Assembly (NCBI GenBank): GCA_021234155.1
Contig: JAJEKV010000052.1
Location: 2,968,254-3,032,253 of the forward strand
Direction: 5' to 3'
DNA from: Isoetes taiwanensis
Taxonomy: Eukaryota; Streptophyta; Lycopodiopsida; Isoetales; Isoetaceae
DNA length: 64,000 nucleotides
Shown here: positions 12,402 to 23,700 of the stretch, in pieces
Layout of the letters: each line of letters begins with the position of its first letter
Numbering within the stretch: position 1 is the first letter of the stretch
Made by a program: the position numbers and the translations under genes
Notes under the pieces: generated by a model
Seen by the model: only the letters and a program-made list of their open reading frames with translations
The model's database searches: none
Told to the model about the DNA's origin: nothing

Positions 12402-14393
12402 ATGGATTACATGCTGAAGAAGGTAAATAATCGATTTTTTTTTGTTTAGCTTTGAATTTTAACTTGTTTTCTTTTCTGTTACAGCTTCCGGTGGCTAGAA
12501 CAGAGTATGAGTTCGCCACTTTTCGTGGCTTATGTGCAGATGGGAAAAAGCCAAAACAATTGAAGCCCGAGGACGTGAGTGAGTCTGATTGGCTGCAAGT
12601 TTGGAGCAGCCCATTAGATAATAGCAAAATGAAGATCAGTTTGGTCAGGCCAGCTTTTAGGTCGGAGTTGGAGAGCTTGTCCACAAGGTGTACCAGAAGA
12701 AACTGGTAAACAATGAAGTTCGAACTCAGTTTGCAAGGGCATTTTCTTGGCAGCATACAAGCAAAGCTTTGTCAAACAAGAAGGATTACTTGGTGAATTG
12801 GGCTTCGTTTGCAGCGGGCTCCTACAGAGATTCGCTGAAGAAATAGTCGAAGAAAACCCCTTTGAATGCTTTTGACAGGAATATCCAGAGCCTCATGAGC
12901 AGGACTAGAAAACTTCGGGAGATGAAAACAGAGGCCGAGGGCAGACTCGTGAAGCTCGAAGAGGAAGCTCTAAGGATGGAAGGCAGCATGAGTATTTCTG
13001 AACAATACTGCAGCCGTTTAGCAGATGCCATCGAAGAGAAGTGCAAGCTTAGGTGCGACTTGCAAAGGGTTTTGGCAGATGATGCGGAATATCAAAAGCC
13101 AGCAGCAGATTTCAAGCGTGAAGAGGACCTGCTGAGGGGGCTTCTGGAGGATACGCTTCGAGGCATGGGTAAGGACAGGTATTCTAAGCTTGTTGAAGAA
13201 TTTTTACAGCTTAAACGTGATGTGAAGTCTTACGAGCACAACATTGAATCATGGCATTCGAGAGCTACTCAAGTTAATGTTTTGAAGACCAACAAGAAAT
13301 TACAGGAGATGCGGATCAGTATGGGTATTTATAACCTCCCGCCTTTTGCTACTTCTGATGCATGTGAACTTTGTGGTCTGCAATTTAGCAAAGATTACAG
13401 CATGCTTGTGAAGCTCAAGTGCAACCATAAGTGGCATCTAGCATGCTTTGGAGCTGTTTTAGTTGGCATGCACCATGTGGGTTGCGGGGATATAATGAAT
13501 CGGTGCCATATGCCCGCCGCTTGAGCTCGGCCATGTCACTGAGCATGCTGAATTGGATGTCCCCGAGGAATCAGGAGAACATGAATCAGGAGGGGATACA
13601 GAAGTTGAGGAGCCAAAGGTTCTTCCTTACAAGAGGAAGCATGTGGTGGTTGATACACATCGGCAGCAAGTAATTGCATCTGAAGAAGCACACACCCCCT
13701 CGAAGAAAATTCAAGAAACGGGTCACAGGGAGTGCCAAGAAAAAGCAGCAAACTAAGGAGGTAGCAGAGGGTAAGTCTTGTACTTAATTTGAGAATTTGC
13801 TTCATGTTTTAATTGCTTCACTTAAGTTCTAATTGCTGCTTTTTTATTTGTTCAGATGCAGATGAAGATGAAGACAAGAGCAGTCCAAAGCCACCTATGT
13901 TGAAAGGTTGTTCTTGCTTTGCATTTGTATGTTCTTATTTAATGCATGTATTTAATTCTTATATTATAAATTGCAGTTGTGAATGACATAGCCAAGGACC
14001 TGGTGCTTGAGGGACTGATTGGGGAAGCTGATGAAGAAGGCTTTGGCAATCCAATGAGCAGCAAATGTAAAGGTATTTTGGATGTCTAATGTATAAAGTA
14101 CTTATGTTGTGGTATTTTAATTCAAATTCTAATGCAACTGTTTATGATTTGTGACTGTAGAAACAAGTGTCAAGCACTATGTTTGGCCAAGCAATACAGT
14201 CAAGAATTTGATGCTGGATTTGCCAGGTAGTACATTAGCCTCTCCCGAAAAGACAGTGCCAACCCCTAGTAAGTATCTGTTTGACATTTTTATTTGATGT
14301 ATGTTCTCGACACAAATTTAATTATGTGTCCATTTCTTTTTACAGCACTCCCAAATCCACAAGCAGAGGCTGCTGATCCTGTATCATCTCGAT
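12402..14393 (+). pseudogene. Coiled-coil and RING-like zinc-finger gene of the TIR transposon
   Basis: Exon 1 (12402-12422, MDYMLKK) ends at GTAAAT. Exon 2 starts at 12485 after TTACAG and encodes LPVARTEYEFATFRG.... A frameshift near 12660 moves the reading to a frame that continues ...ARAFSWQHTSKAL..., reaches a stop at about 12844, then goes on from 12862 as a long coiled coil. After it comes a cysteine/histidine cluster at about 13360-13500: CELC, 16 residues, then CNHKWHLAC, then a further C pair. This spacing fits a RING-like or related zinc fold. A charged tail follows in another frame (13525-13756). Small 3' exons with clean splice sites occupy about 13857-14393, ending in a double stop. 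It may be an accessory protein of transposition, for example DNA or chromatin binding or ubiquitin ligase. The function is inferred from motifs only. Confidence 0.65.
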
Positions 14394-14739
14394 GATGAAA
14401 CCGAGAATGAGATGACTACAATTTGAATCCTACATGAAAAATAGGGTGAAGTCGAGGAGAAAAAGTTTAATCTATGATTTCCCGAACATCCGATATTTGA
14501 AAAAACTTTTAACTTATGTACTAATATTTGGATGCCATGAGGCCATCCGGATAAATTTTGTATAGAACTTACTTGTATGACCCCCTTATGTGCCGATATT
14601 ATGACTCACTTATGTCTTTGGAATTGGATAAGACTTATGTGCTGAGAAAATTTTGTATATGACACTTATTTTGAAATGTAATGTATATGCTACTTATTTC
14701 GTTTGTGCTACTTAAGCTATGAATGTATGTATAAAGTAT

Positions 14740-15330
14740 GCATGTATACATGTATAAGGTATACATTGTATATAATGTATAAGGTATGAAGCAAGTATGT
14801 ATAAGTGCATTATAAGGTATCTTGTATAAGGTATGAACCAAGTATACTATATAAGGTATGAAGTCTGAAGGTATACTGCATGTATAAGGTATGTAGCAAG
14901 TATACTGTATGTATAAAGTATGAAGCAAGTATACTATATGTATATGGTATGTAGCAAGTATACGGTATGTATAAGGTATAAAAAGCAAGTGTACTATGTG
15001 TATAACGTATGTAGCAAGTATACTATATGTATAAAGTATTAAGCAAGTATACTTGTATATGGTATGTAGCAAGTATACTTTGTATGTATAAGGTACAAAG
15101 TAAATGTAATCTTTGTATGTATAAGGTATGTAGCAAATATATCTTTGTATGTATAAGGTATAAAAGCAACAAAGTATACGGTATGTATAAGATATAAAGC
15201 AAGTGTAATGTATGTATAAGGTATGTAGCAAGTATACTTCTTGTATAAGGTATAAAGCAAGTATACTATATGTATAGGGTATAAAACAAGTATACTGTAT
15301 GTATAAGGTTTAATGTATACCATGTTTATA
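14740..15330. repeat. GTATGTATAAGGTATGAAGC minisatellite
   Basis: About twenty degenerate units of roughly 30 bp (GTATGTATAAGGTAT-(G/A)AAGCAAGTATACT) lie between the 3' ends of the two convergent genes. Minus-strand ORFs full of Tyr-Ile-Pro are its shadow. 14394-14740 holds only AT-rich 3' flank. Confidence 0.9.
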
Positions 15331-15374
15331 AAGTAAGATACCATAATGAAGTAATGAACATATTCTAATAAGAA

Positions 15375-15484
15375 TTTTACAATGAATGAATGTTACATTG
15401 AATAAGAATGTTACAATGAATGAATGTTACATTGAATAAGAATGTTACAATGAATGAATGTTACATTGAATGAATGAATGAATG
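15375..15484. repeat. 34-bp tandem repeat
   Basis: About three copies of a 34-bp unit (GAATGAATGTTACATTGAAT...) lie just downstream of the transposase 3' end and give way to GAAT tetranucleotides. Confidence 0.85.
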
Positions 15485-15544
15485 TTTAATGGCTCACTTG
15501 TTCAATTATTCAATTGTTCAATTGTTGGCTTTCCACTTAATCCT

Positions 15545-15975
15545 GCTGACTTGGCTGATGACTTGTTTCTTTGCCTTTGTGGCGAATTGGCCGTTGAGTT
15601 GGTTGGCCGAGTTGGCCGTTGAGTTGGCCGATGACTTGGGCTGGCGGCTTGCCCGCCTGGCTTGCCCTGCCGACTTGGCTGATGACTTGGCCGCTTGGTC
15701 TTGCCGACTTGGTCGCTTGAATTAATTTCTTGAATTGCCTGTTGACTTGTCTGTTGAGTTGGCTGCTAATTTGTCTGCTGACTTGCCTGGTGACTTGACT
15801 GTTGAGTTGGCTGCTGATTTGCTTGCTGATTTGGCTGCTGACTTGTCTGTTGACTTGCATGATGTCTTCTCTGTTGACTTGCCTGCTGATATGTCTGCTG
15901 ACTTGCCTGCTGATTTGTCTGCTAACTTGCCTGCAGTCTTCTCTGTTGACTTGCCTGTTGACTTGCCTATTGACT
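15545..15975 (-). repeat. 12-bp coding minisatellite, (G/D)KS(A/T) tail
   Basis: About 30 units of a 12-bp repeat (on the plus strand, variants of GCTGACTTGCCT). On the minus strand they encode a Lys/Ser/Thr-rich tetrapeptide repeat, GKSA/DKSA/EKTA, at the C-terminus of the transposase. The repeat runs beyond the stop at 15722 as non-coding or frame-shifted copies. A similar basic tail could bind DNA. Confidence 0.85.
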
Positions 15976-18900
15976 TGCCTGCATTTAGATTGCTGTTACC
16001 AGCATCATCACATTGGGCTAGTATATGTGAATGCGTCTGCAAACTTTCAAGTATGTTTTCATGGATATCATCCTCCAATTCAAACATATTATGTCCTATA
16101 TCCTTCATGTCAAAATTGCAGGAGACAACTAAGTGACTGTAAACACTGCAGTCTGGCTCATATTCAAGTAGTTCATACCTGCTGTCTCCCACCAGTTTAT
16201 AAAACTTGCCTGTGACCACCACTTCCCTCCTCCCAAATTTTTGGCCCCAAGGATCTTTGTATGCTTTCTCTACAACATGCTTAGGTATAGTACATTTTAA
16301 GATGTAGAAATCAACCTTCTCCTTATTACCTGCTGGAGCAACCACTGCAAAGTTCTCTCCTACATCTATAATATCTGATTTCCACTCAAAGATCTCCCTC
16401 ATAGATCGCCCATCAACAAGTGCAAACATCATCCTCAATCCACGGTCTTAATTCAAAACGCCCGGTACCTATCCTATCTTTGTGTATGCACTTACTGTAC
16501 TTACCCACCCAACAATTATGACAAAAGCATGAGTAATTCATATGTGCAACTTGAGTGGCATCCTTGGAGTTCACTGGCCTGATGCTATGAAATTTACTGG
16601 ACTCTGTTAAAGTAGCACAGTCGAACTGCTCAACCCTGCTTACTTCATCCAGCTTGATCTCCCAAAAATACCTACAAACACATAGTAATGAGTAACATTG
16701 AGTAGTGTCTAATAAGTAACATTGATGAGTAACATTGAGTAATGAGTAACATAGTAATGAGTAACATTGAGTAGTGTGTATTAAGTAACATTAATGAGTA
16801 ACATTGAGCACTGTCACAGCAGTCATGAATCCTATGTAGAATGTACCTATGTTTGTCAGAATCCTTGAAGTGTTCCCTGCAGGAACAACATCATGAGCAT
16901 CCCGTAAAGGCTTGGAATTCCTCTTTAACATTTCATGTGTGAGTGCTCTCTTGAGAACGGCCCCTGCCCCATCATGCTCACCTGCCATTCAAACAATTGT
17001 GTCTATTATCTTACAAAATGTAGGCCAATCAAAACTGATCTGAATTTACCTTTTCCATGATATGAAGCAAAGTAGTTCCAGTTTATTGGAATGCCAGAGC
17101 TCTTATAGAATCTCCCAAGAAAGTAGAATGTTCTTGCACCCTTGAACTGGTGTGAGCAGCCATCAGACCACATTACGTGATTGTTGTATCTGACTAACTT
17201 GCTGGCCAAGTAATCAGCATGCTTGTTTAGACAGTGTTGGACGAATAAGGTGTCATGATCTCTATCATCCGAAATGTAAAAATGTGTCTCCTTGATGATA
17301 TGCCTGTCACCATTGCTGAAAGAGTTCTCTTCAACCTCTCTTGCATGTTGCATGCAGAAGTCGATGTGCACAAGTATTGTGCACTGATCATTTCTCCAAT
17401 ACAAGCTTTGGATTTCCTGCTGTATTTTGAAGGTATAGTTTTCAGCAAAATCTATGACTGATACCACAGTGTTTTCTGGAAAAGTGCCTAGACATTTTCT
17501 GAATTGCTTCGCTTGCCACCTTGCCTCATAGTTATGGGGAATGAATTCAGTCACAATCTTTTTGGCATAAGACAGCACATCTGCTGTTGAACTGGTCTTG
17601 TACACAAGCTTCACAATTGGCTTTGGAACCAATTTTGTCCCACCATTGCCATCAACCTCTTTTGCTGATTCAAAAACCTGAAAAGAAGAGAGTACAACCA
17701 CAAAATAAATTTAAGACAACCACAAATGAAAAAACTTAATATGCTTCACATACCCTGTCAAAGGTTTTCCATTCTACCAAATGCCCTGAACTCTTGCTCA
17801 ATTCTTTAGGATACATAGGTAACTTAGAAGGGCCACAGGCTTTGCATTTCAGCAACATGCAGTCATGAGCATACCACTGATCTGCAACATCCTTAGCACA
17901 TACAATTGACCTCCACAAATCACTTGATGATTTGTAGGTCATTGCATTTGCTTCACATTTCGGTCCAGCACCACAGACAGAACAAGTACAACTGCAGTCA
18001 GCACCATGGATATTTCTATCCAGCCTAATTTTGTTTAGTGCTTGTCTGACATAGTCAAGCCTCATGTGGTACACACAACAGCAAGTTTCTCTATCCTTTA
18101 CTTTTCGAACGAATGGAGGTTTTAGTGCACGGAATGCTGAGAAAGATACTTCAAATTTTGGATATCCTCTTCGAAATCTTGCATAAAAAGTGCACTGCAT
18201 TATAAGCAACAAAAAGGGTTAGCATTGTGAAGAAATGAAATGATAAATTTCAAACAAAAAAAAAAGTTACCTCAGTTTCCTCCAGAAAATGAAGGGCATG
18301 CATTATCTTGTTTCCTTTACCAAGCCTAATCTTAATAACATGTTTCTTGCATGGTGAAACTCGTGTCTGAAAAGTCCAAAAGTTAGTTACTAATTTTTGT
18401 TGTTTCCTGCTTAGTTTATCAGATCTGGTTTTCTTTTTAAACATTGACCACATTGCACTTGGAAGTTCCCAAGCAATTAGTGCCAGGTACAACAGCATAT
18501 ACCATGGCTGAGTTCCTTGCTGTAAGCACATCCGTTGATCTGGCATACTTATGCTTTGCAAGAGAATTCCTCAAGTTGTTGACAATCTTAGTCATTGTCC
18601 CTAATTCTTTCAATTTCAACATTTCAAATTCTGGCAGCATCTTAGCGGCACCTTGAAGAACTTCTTTCCTCTCCTTTTTTGACAGTTTTCGACATACCTT
18701 ATTAGCATGTTCTACAATCAACTTCGACATTTGTTGTTTTCTTCTCTTGCTCAAAACATCTTCCAGATCTTTGTCATCTTCTAACAATTCAGCCTCCCTT
18801 GTTCTTTTTCTTGCTCTCTGCTGCCTTTTTCTTTGTGCATCGATTTTCCTATGACAAATTTTCTTGTGCTTCAGATTCTGCAAATAACAACAGTTATGAA

Positions 18901-19540
18901 AATAAAGCACAGTGCACATAACTTGAGCATCAAAAAGGAAGTCAGTACAGCACCAATAACCTGCTTCAATTTTGTCATACATGTGCTGGTCTTGAATGTC
19001 CTCTGCATAATCTTGGATGTCTTCATGGACAAAGAAATCCTCTTCTTCCTCTCTTCCAGATTCTGCAATTAATATACTTCTGAAAATTAAGCAATAAATT
19101 TTATTGCAAATGAATGCAATGACCTGCTTCAACTTGGTCCTCCATGTGCTATTCTTGAATGTCTTCTGCAGATTCAACACCTGTAGCATCATATGTTGAA
19201 AACTGTGTGTCTTTTCAAACTACGCAAATTAAGAACAAATCAATAACAGAACCAAATTCAATGACCCAAGAACTGCTGATTAGTGAACTACTGATTACCA
19301 TGAATGTATTCATAGCCAAAAGATTGTTCTGGAACATCAGGAACATTTGCAAAAGGCTCAGTATAAGGCGTATTCCCAGCAATTTTTGAGGCCAGCCGAC
19401 CGCACAGCTGCTTAAATTGCTCGGATTGCTCTACAAGATTATGCAAACTGGACAGTAAATTCTTAGGATCAAATCTTGTTCCATTCTTAGAAATGGCCAA
19501 AAGGAATGCGCCTTCCCAATTCGCTTGCATTGGAAAACAT
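15722..19540 (-). pseudogene. Transposase with DFAENY / SDGC / HGKG / DGAG motifs
   Basis: Multi-exon minus-strand gene, starting near 19540 or 19530 and ending at 15722. In order: an N-terminal exon 19296-19540; a basic coiled region 18440-18870; a segment in a shifted frame at 18250-18520, so there is a frameshift near 18480; a Cys-rich block 17736-18212 (CCCVYHMR...CSCTCSVCGAGPKC); a catalytic-like core 17006-17701 with VIDFAENY and WSDGCSHQFKGARTF, then HGKG at the exon end joined to EHDGAGAVLKR in the next exon (about 16870-16985); a Cys/His domain at 16440-16680 (YSCFCHNC); and a C-terminal domain 15980-16438 with a Lys-Ser repeat tail. The three acidic positions (D in DFAENY, D in SDGC, E/D in GEHDGAG) fit an RNase H-like DDE nuclease, which is inference. 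The frameshift and a stop near 16430 suggest a broken copy. Confidence 0.75.
16680..16812. repeat. Intronic GAGTAACATT repeats
   Basis: Short tandem copies of (A/G)GTAACATTGAGTA(A/G)TGAGTAACATT lie in the intron between two 3' exons of the transposase gene. Confidence 0.75.
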
Positions 19541-19803
19541 CTGCAAAGAAAAGCGCGGTACATTACGCCAAACAAACGGAGCTTTGGAAAATTTGCCCGC
19601 CAATTGCAAATTCCAAGCACCACCTGAATTGCTACATACCAGGGATCGCTGGCTTGGACAAACAATCGGCCGATCCTCCAAAATTGATCCGAGATCAACC
19701 GTTTCGGAGGTTGGGAAAAAATGGCGGGAGGGGGCGATGGCGGGTGCGGGGCGTCCACGATGAAGGCCCGCCAGCACCCGCTAAGCACTCGATGTCCCGG
19801 ACT

Positions 19804-19829
19804 GCTTTTTTGTACACCACCAATAAAAA
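19804..19829 (-). repeat. Right terminal inverted repeat
   Basis: Reverse complement of 12064-12089 over 26 bp. The A run continues two bases further than on the left. Confidence 0.9.
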
Positions 19830-19831
19830 AA

Positions 19832-20199
19832 CACCCCATATCCACAAGATGTACTATTTCTACACGGGCTTTTTAGTCGGAGAAGGGCTTTGCACATGGC
19901 TAAATCTAGCATTGGATGCCAGATAAGGTTTTTTTCTCCAAATTCATAGCTCTTTCATCTTGAAGCTCAACACACTCGTTTCTTTCTGCCATCGCTGCCC
20001 TGAAGCTTTTGATTTCATTCTTTTTCAGCTTTAAATTCTGTTTTTTTTGCTTGAAATCACATCGATGCATCACATCGATTCAGTTTTAGTTTTTTTTTTT
20101 TGTTCGGCAGCACATGAATGCTTGAAAATATGAAGGATTTGGCATCATTTTGTTCGTTTGGCACCATCTAGGCATTACGCTTGCTAATTTGAAGAACTC
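19832..20199. other. Non-coding flank
   Basis: About 370 bp between the TIR transposon and a short foldback. Homopolymer T tracts at 20040-20100. No gene seen. Confidence 0.6.
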
Positions 20200-20323
20200 G
20201 AGGCTTTACGATTGTAAAGACCTTGGTGGCTCCGCCAAACTCAACAACACACTTGTGGCTCCGCCTCTCGTGCACCGCCTCGTTTGGAGGGGCCGCCAAG
20301 GCCTTTACAACATGTAAAGCCTC
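20200..20323. mobile_element. Short foldback MITE-like element, 124 bp
   Basis: The ends GAGGCTTTAC (20200) and GTAAAGCCTC (20323) are complementary, and the inner arms (TTGTAAAGACCTTGGTGGC against GCCGCCAAGGCCTTTACAA) pair with few mismatches, giving a near-complete hairpin. No clear target duplication. Confidence 0.55.
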
Positions 20324-21505
20324 TCCTTCTTCAAATTACCTAGTACTTTATTTTGCAAAGCAATACATTGTTGAAGTAGATGACATAAAGCGTAATCGTG
20401 CATGGACCTTATGAAGCATGAGGATTGTTGCCACATCGTCCACTATCTCTACTTTTGCAAAGCTAGCTATAACATGGCTATATGACACATTGAAGGCTAG
20501 TGTTGCATGGCAAAAGCTGTGTGTGAAAAGGCCTAGTACTCGAATATTGATAGGTTAGACCTTTATATCGATTATGATATACAGCCCCACAGGCAGTTGG
20601 GCAACATCATCCTCCTTAGAGACTTCAATGCATGCACAGGAATGGAACAGCCTAGGTGGTATGACCCCTTGACTGATGACGTCTTGCAGCTGCATCCTGT
20701 AGAGTAAACCTGGCTACGAGCATCAGATGATACTCAGGTCATGCGCTATGGTAAGCAGCTGCTTTTGCTTTGCGACATCTTTGATCTGGTCATTTGCAAT
20801 GGAGTCGCACAGTGGCCATCCTCTGGCATGAGCACTTGCAGACAGGAGAATCAAGGGGTGATCCAGTGTGGTGGACTATGTGTTGATAGCTGAGCAGGAT
20901 ATGCATGTGTTCAGGCATTTCTAGGTGGGAACAGACAGTAGAGATCATGAGTCGTCTCGGATCACCTGCCACTATATTTGCAGCTAGCCTGGCAGACTGT
21001 TCGGACCACGGGTGCCATAGCACCTCGTAGGCCTCAGCTGCCCTTGGACTATGAACATGCAGAGGCCTATGTCCGAATGCTCATTGAGGATTTGCCAGGG
21101 GCAGTGGCTTACGCTACAGCAACAAACAGAAGGGGTGATTGACATGCTAGGGACTGCTGCAGAGAGGTGCTTCAGGAACCGCCCTCGCCGAACCACTGGG
21201 ATTACCACCTTTCTATGCAACCAATGGTTCGATGTTGAATGCGAGGAATACAAATGCCAGCTTCATCGGGTCATAGACCCTGCTCTACGCTCACATGCAA
21301 CCAAACAGTACCGCGCTTTCCTTAAGGCTAAAAAAGTCAGATACATCGCGAAACATTAGAGGAAAATGTTATATCTCATAGATCGCCACCCTAGGACCTT
21401 CTGGCGAAGGGTGCTCACACATCCTACAGGGAACATCACTCCCAACAGTGGAGGGAATATTTGCAACCGTTCTACGATCCACAGGGTGCTCGGACATTGA
21501 TACCC

Positions 21506-21765
21506 GGGTAAAAGCATGAAAGGGTGTACGTACATTGTACTGAATTGATGTACAAATATGGATACTTTTCACGTACATTTTGGTTATTTTTTATTTGTAT
21601 AAACATACACTTTTCGATTTTATGTACTTTGCATATACATTTAAGCTAAATTTCGGATATGTTTTGGCTATGCATGTACTTTTTGGGTACTATGGGTGAT
21701 TTGTGTAATATAGCCACATGTACCAAAAGGGATACATTTATAGACACCCTTTCATGCTTTTACCC
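21506..21765. mobile_element. MITE copy 1 (GGGTAAAAGC TIR), 260 bp
   Basis: Terminal inverted repeats GGGTAAAAGCATGAAAGGGT / ACCCTTTCATGCTTTTACCC. The 4-bp target duplication ACCC is at 21502-21505 and 21766-21769. The sequence is nearly identical, and of equal length, to copy 2 at 27020. Inserted in the LINE reverse transcriptase region. No coding capacity. Confidence 0.92.
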
Positions 21766-23337
21766 ACCCGTCCAGGACGGCCCCGGTGCTAGAAATCACG
21801 GAGGTAGATGTAGTTCAGGGCTTGCAGCGTCTGGCCATTGGGAAAATGCCAGATTTGTATGGCATATAGCCAGATTTGCTCAAGTGGGCGGGGCCCATGG
21901 CATCAGTCCTAATTGCCTTGTTCAGCAGGGCCTTACAAGAAGGATTCTCCCGCAGTAGCCCGCTAGCAGAGTTGTGATCATCTACAAGGCAGGTGACCTG
22001 CATTGCCCAGTCAATTACCGGACAATTATGGTCAGTTCAGTGTTTGTCGAATTGCTAGCCAGAATTCTCGAGCAATAGCTGACCGGCTAGACTGAGGCGG
22101 CAGAAGTGCGGGCCCTAACACATGCAAGATTCAGGCCCCGATGCTCAACCATTGATCACATCTTCACATTGCGAACCTTAGACGAGGACAGCAGGAACCG
22201 TAGGCAAGACCTATATTGCTGCTTCGTAGACTTTGCCAATGCCTTTGATACCGTGCCTCGAGGGAAAAGCTGTAGGCACGTTTGCGAGAGCTAGGAGTCC
22301 CTACGGATCTACAGAATGTAGTTTACAAGCTATATGAGAGGTATTCAGGCCAGTTGCAACCAGCAGAACAGCCATTTGGTAGCAGTATCATGGTCCGTCA
22401 GGGATGCCCTCTCTTTCCAACAATCTTTGGAGATTAGCTCGAGCACTGGCTTGCCGACAATGGTGGGGACAGGGTTTAACTACTACAGCAGGTTGCCAGA
22501 CATCTAATATATGCGGATGATGCGGACCTTCTAGCCTATACCTCGGCGAACCTCCAATGCCACCTTGATGCCTTGGACATATTCTGCCAGGCGTCAACCT
22601 TGCCAAGACTAAGATGATCCTCATATCGTCATCGCGCCATCCACGGATCCCTTCCATCAGTTACCGCGGACAAGATGTAGAGGTGGCACCAAGTTACAAG
22701 TACATGGGAGTGGAGTTTCCTTCTGCCACCATGTACTGGGACACTTCCAGTCGATTGCGGATGACAGCATGTTGGAAGGCACTATACACAACCGCCACAG
22801 AGCGGAGCTATATGACTGGGCTCATCAGTCGCACAAGTTCAGGGTCGTAGTGGAGCTTGTCCTTTTGTACAGGGTTGAAGCCTCGGGGCCAATGGTGTCC
22901 TTTTCCATCTGGAATAAATTGGAGCAAGTGCAAAAATCCTTCTTGACACGGAAGCTAGGGGTGAAGTCCACGGTCCCATATCAAATCCTGTTGTAGGAGA
23001 CATGATTCTTGCCTCTTCAGAAGGCAGCCCTTGACCGCCATATCATCTACTTTCAAAAAGTGATAAGTATATATAATTCTTGTCTCCCTCTCCTGGCCTA
23101 TACAGTGGCAATGGGGCCCCAGCGCTTGAAGACCTACTAGAAAGACAAGAGCGTTCAGTGGCTGACCAGATGGAATGTTTTGGAGCACAGGTGCATACAG
23201 ATGCGAATAGACGCAGATCGCCACAGCTTGAGGCAATACCTTGACGCCTGCTTCCTCAACAAGATCTACGATGTCGGCGCCTTTGAACAGGTCAAGCTAT
23301 CATATTACCGACACCACGTCAACCCCACATTATAGGC

Positions 23338-23612
23338 GGGTAAGAGCATGTTAGGGTCTACATGTTTTGGAAACTACCAGGAAAATACTCTGGTTAGTCA
23401 AAGATGAAGATATTACTTGGGTTCTAAACATCTTGTTGACAACACAAGGTACCTTACAACATGTATGTACTACTACTCTTGAACATAGCACAATTTCTTT
23501 TAGTCAAGATTGAAGATTAGGTACTTTTAAAATACAATTGTGTACTTGCACAGAAGTGCACAGAAAAGTACCTTTTGGTATTTTTTTATATAGACCCTAA
23601 ATGCTTTCACCC
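23338..23612. mobile_element. MITE copy 3, diverged, 275 bp
   Basis: Ends GGGTAAGAGCATGTTAGGGT and ACCCTAAATGCTTTCACCC with the 4-bp duplication AGGC (23334-23337 and 23613-23616). Same TIR family as copies 1 and 2, but the interior differs. Inserted in the 3' part of the LINE relic. Confidence 0.85.
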
Positions 23613-23700
23613 AGGCAACAACATCAGGCATGCATCCATTACTCACCACATTCAACCTTATGAACAGTGTCTTCACAAGATCCATTGAACATGTGGATCA

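Larger units (their letters stand above)
12064..19829. mobile_element. 7.8-kb TIR DNA transposon, two convergent genes
   Basis: Perfect 26-bp terminal inverted repeats: 12064-12089 begins TTTTTATTGGTGGTGTAC and ends AAAAAAGC, and 19804-19829 is its reverse complement. Inside are a plus-strand multi-exon gene (12402-14393), tandem repeats, and a minus-strand transposase gene (15722-19540). The target-site duplication is unclear because A/T runs flank both ends; AA is possible. The left neighbour is the Helitron 3' end at 12022. The transposase resembles a family I remember from fish and invertebrate genomes (DFxENY ... SDGC ... HGKG ... DGAGAVLKR); I know no settled superfamily name. Both genes carry frameshifts or stops, so this copy is probably dead. 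Confidence 0.85.
20540..23700 (+). pseudogene. L1-type LINE relic (endonuclease and reverse transcriptase)
   Basis: Conceptual translation in shifting frames shows an endonuclease-like C-terminal block around 20760-20900 (FDLVICNGV..., SSVVDYVLI), a linker ORF at 21051-21359, and reverse transcriptase blocks from about 21800: GDLHCPVNYRTIM, then DHIFTLRTLDE...DLYCCFVDFANAFDTVPR at 22150-22260, a GCPL block near 22400, and a degenerate YADDADLL-like segment near 22510. An RNase-H or zinc-finger-like tail follows to about 23340 and resumes after a MITE. There are many stops and frameshifts. It is cut by a MITE at 21506 and another at 23338, both younger than the LINE. No poly(A) tail was identified. 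Confidence 0.75.

Noticed and set aside
14635-15344. Long minus-strand ORFs rich in Tyr/Ile/Pro
   Set aside because: They are translations of the 30-bp minisatellite and change frame with it.
15735-16215. Plus-strand ORFs with DLPADLSVDL-type repeats
   Set aside because: Opposite-strand shadow of the 12-bp minisatellite that encodes the Lys-Ser tail of the minus-strand transposase.
19288-19845. Minus-strand ORF starting inside the right TIR
   Set aside because: Its 5' part covers the TIR and non-coding leader. The supportable coding start is at the acceptor near 19540.
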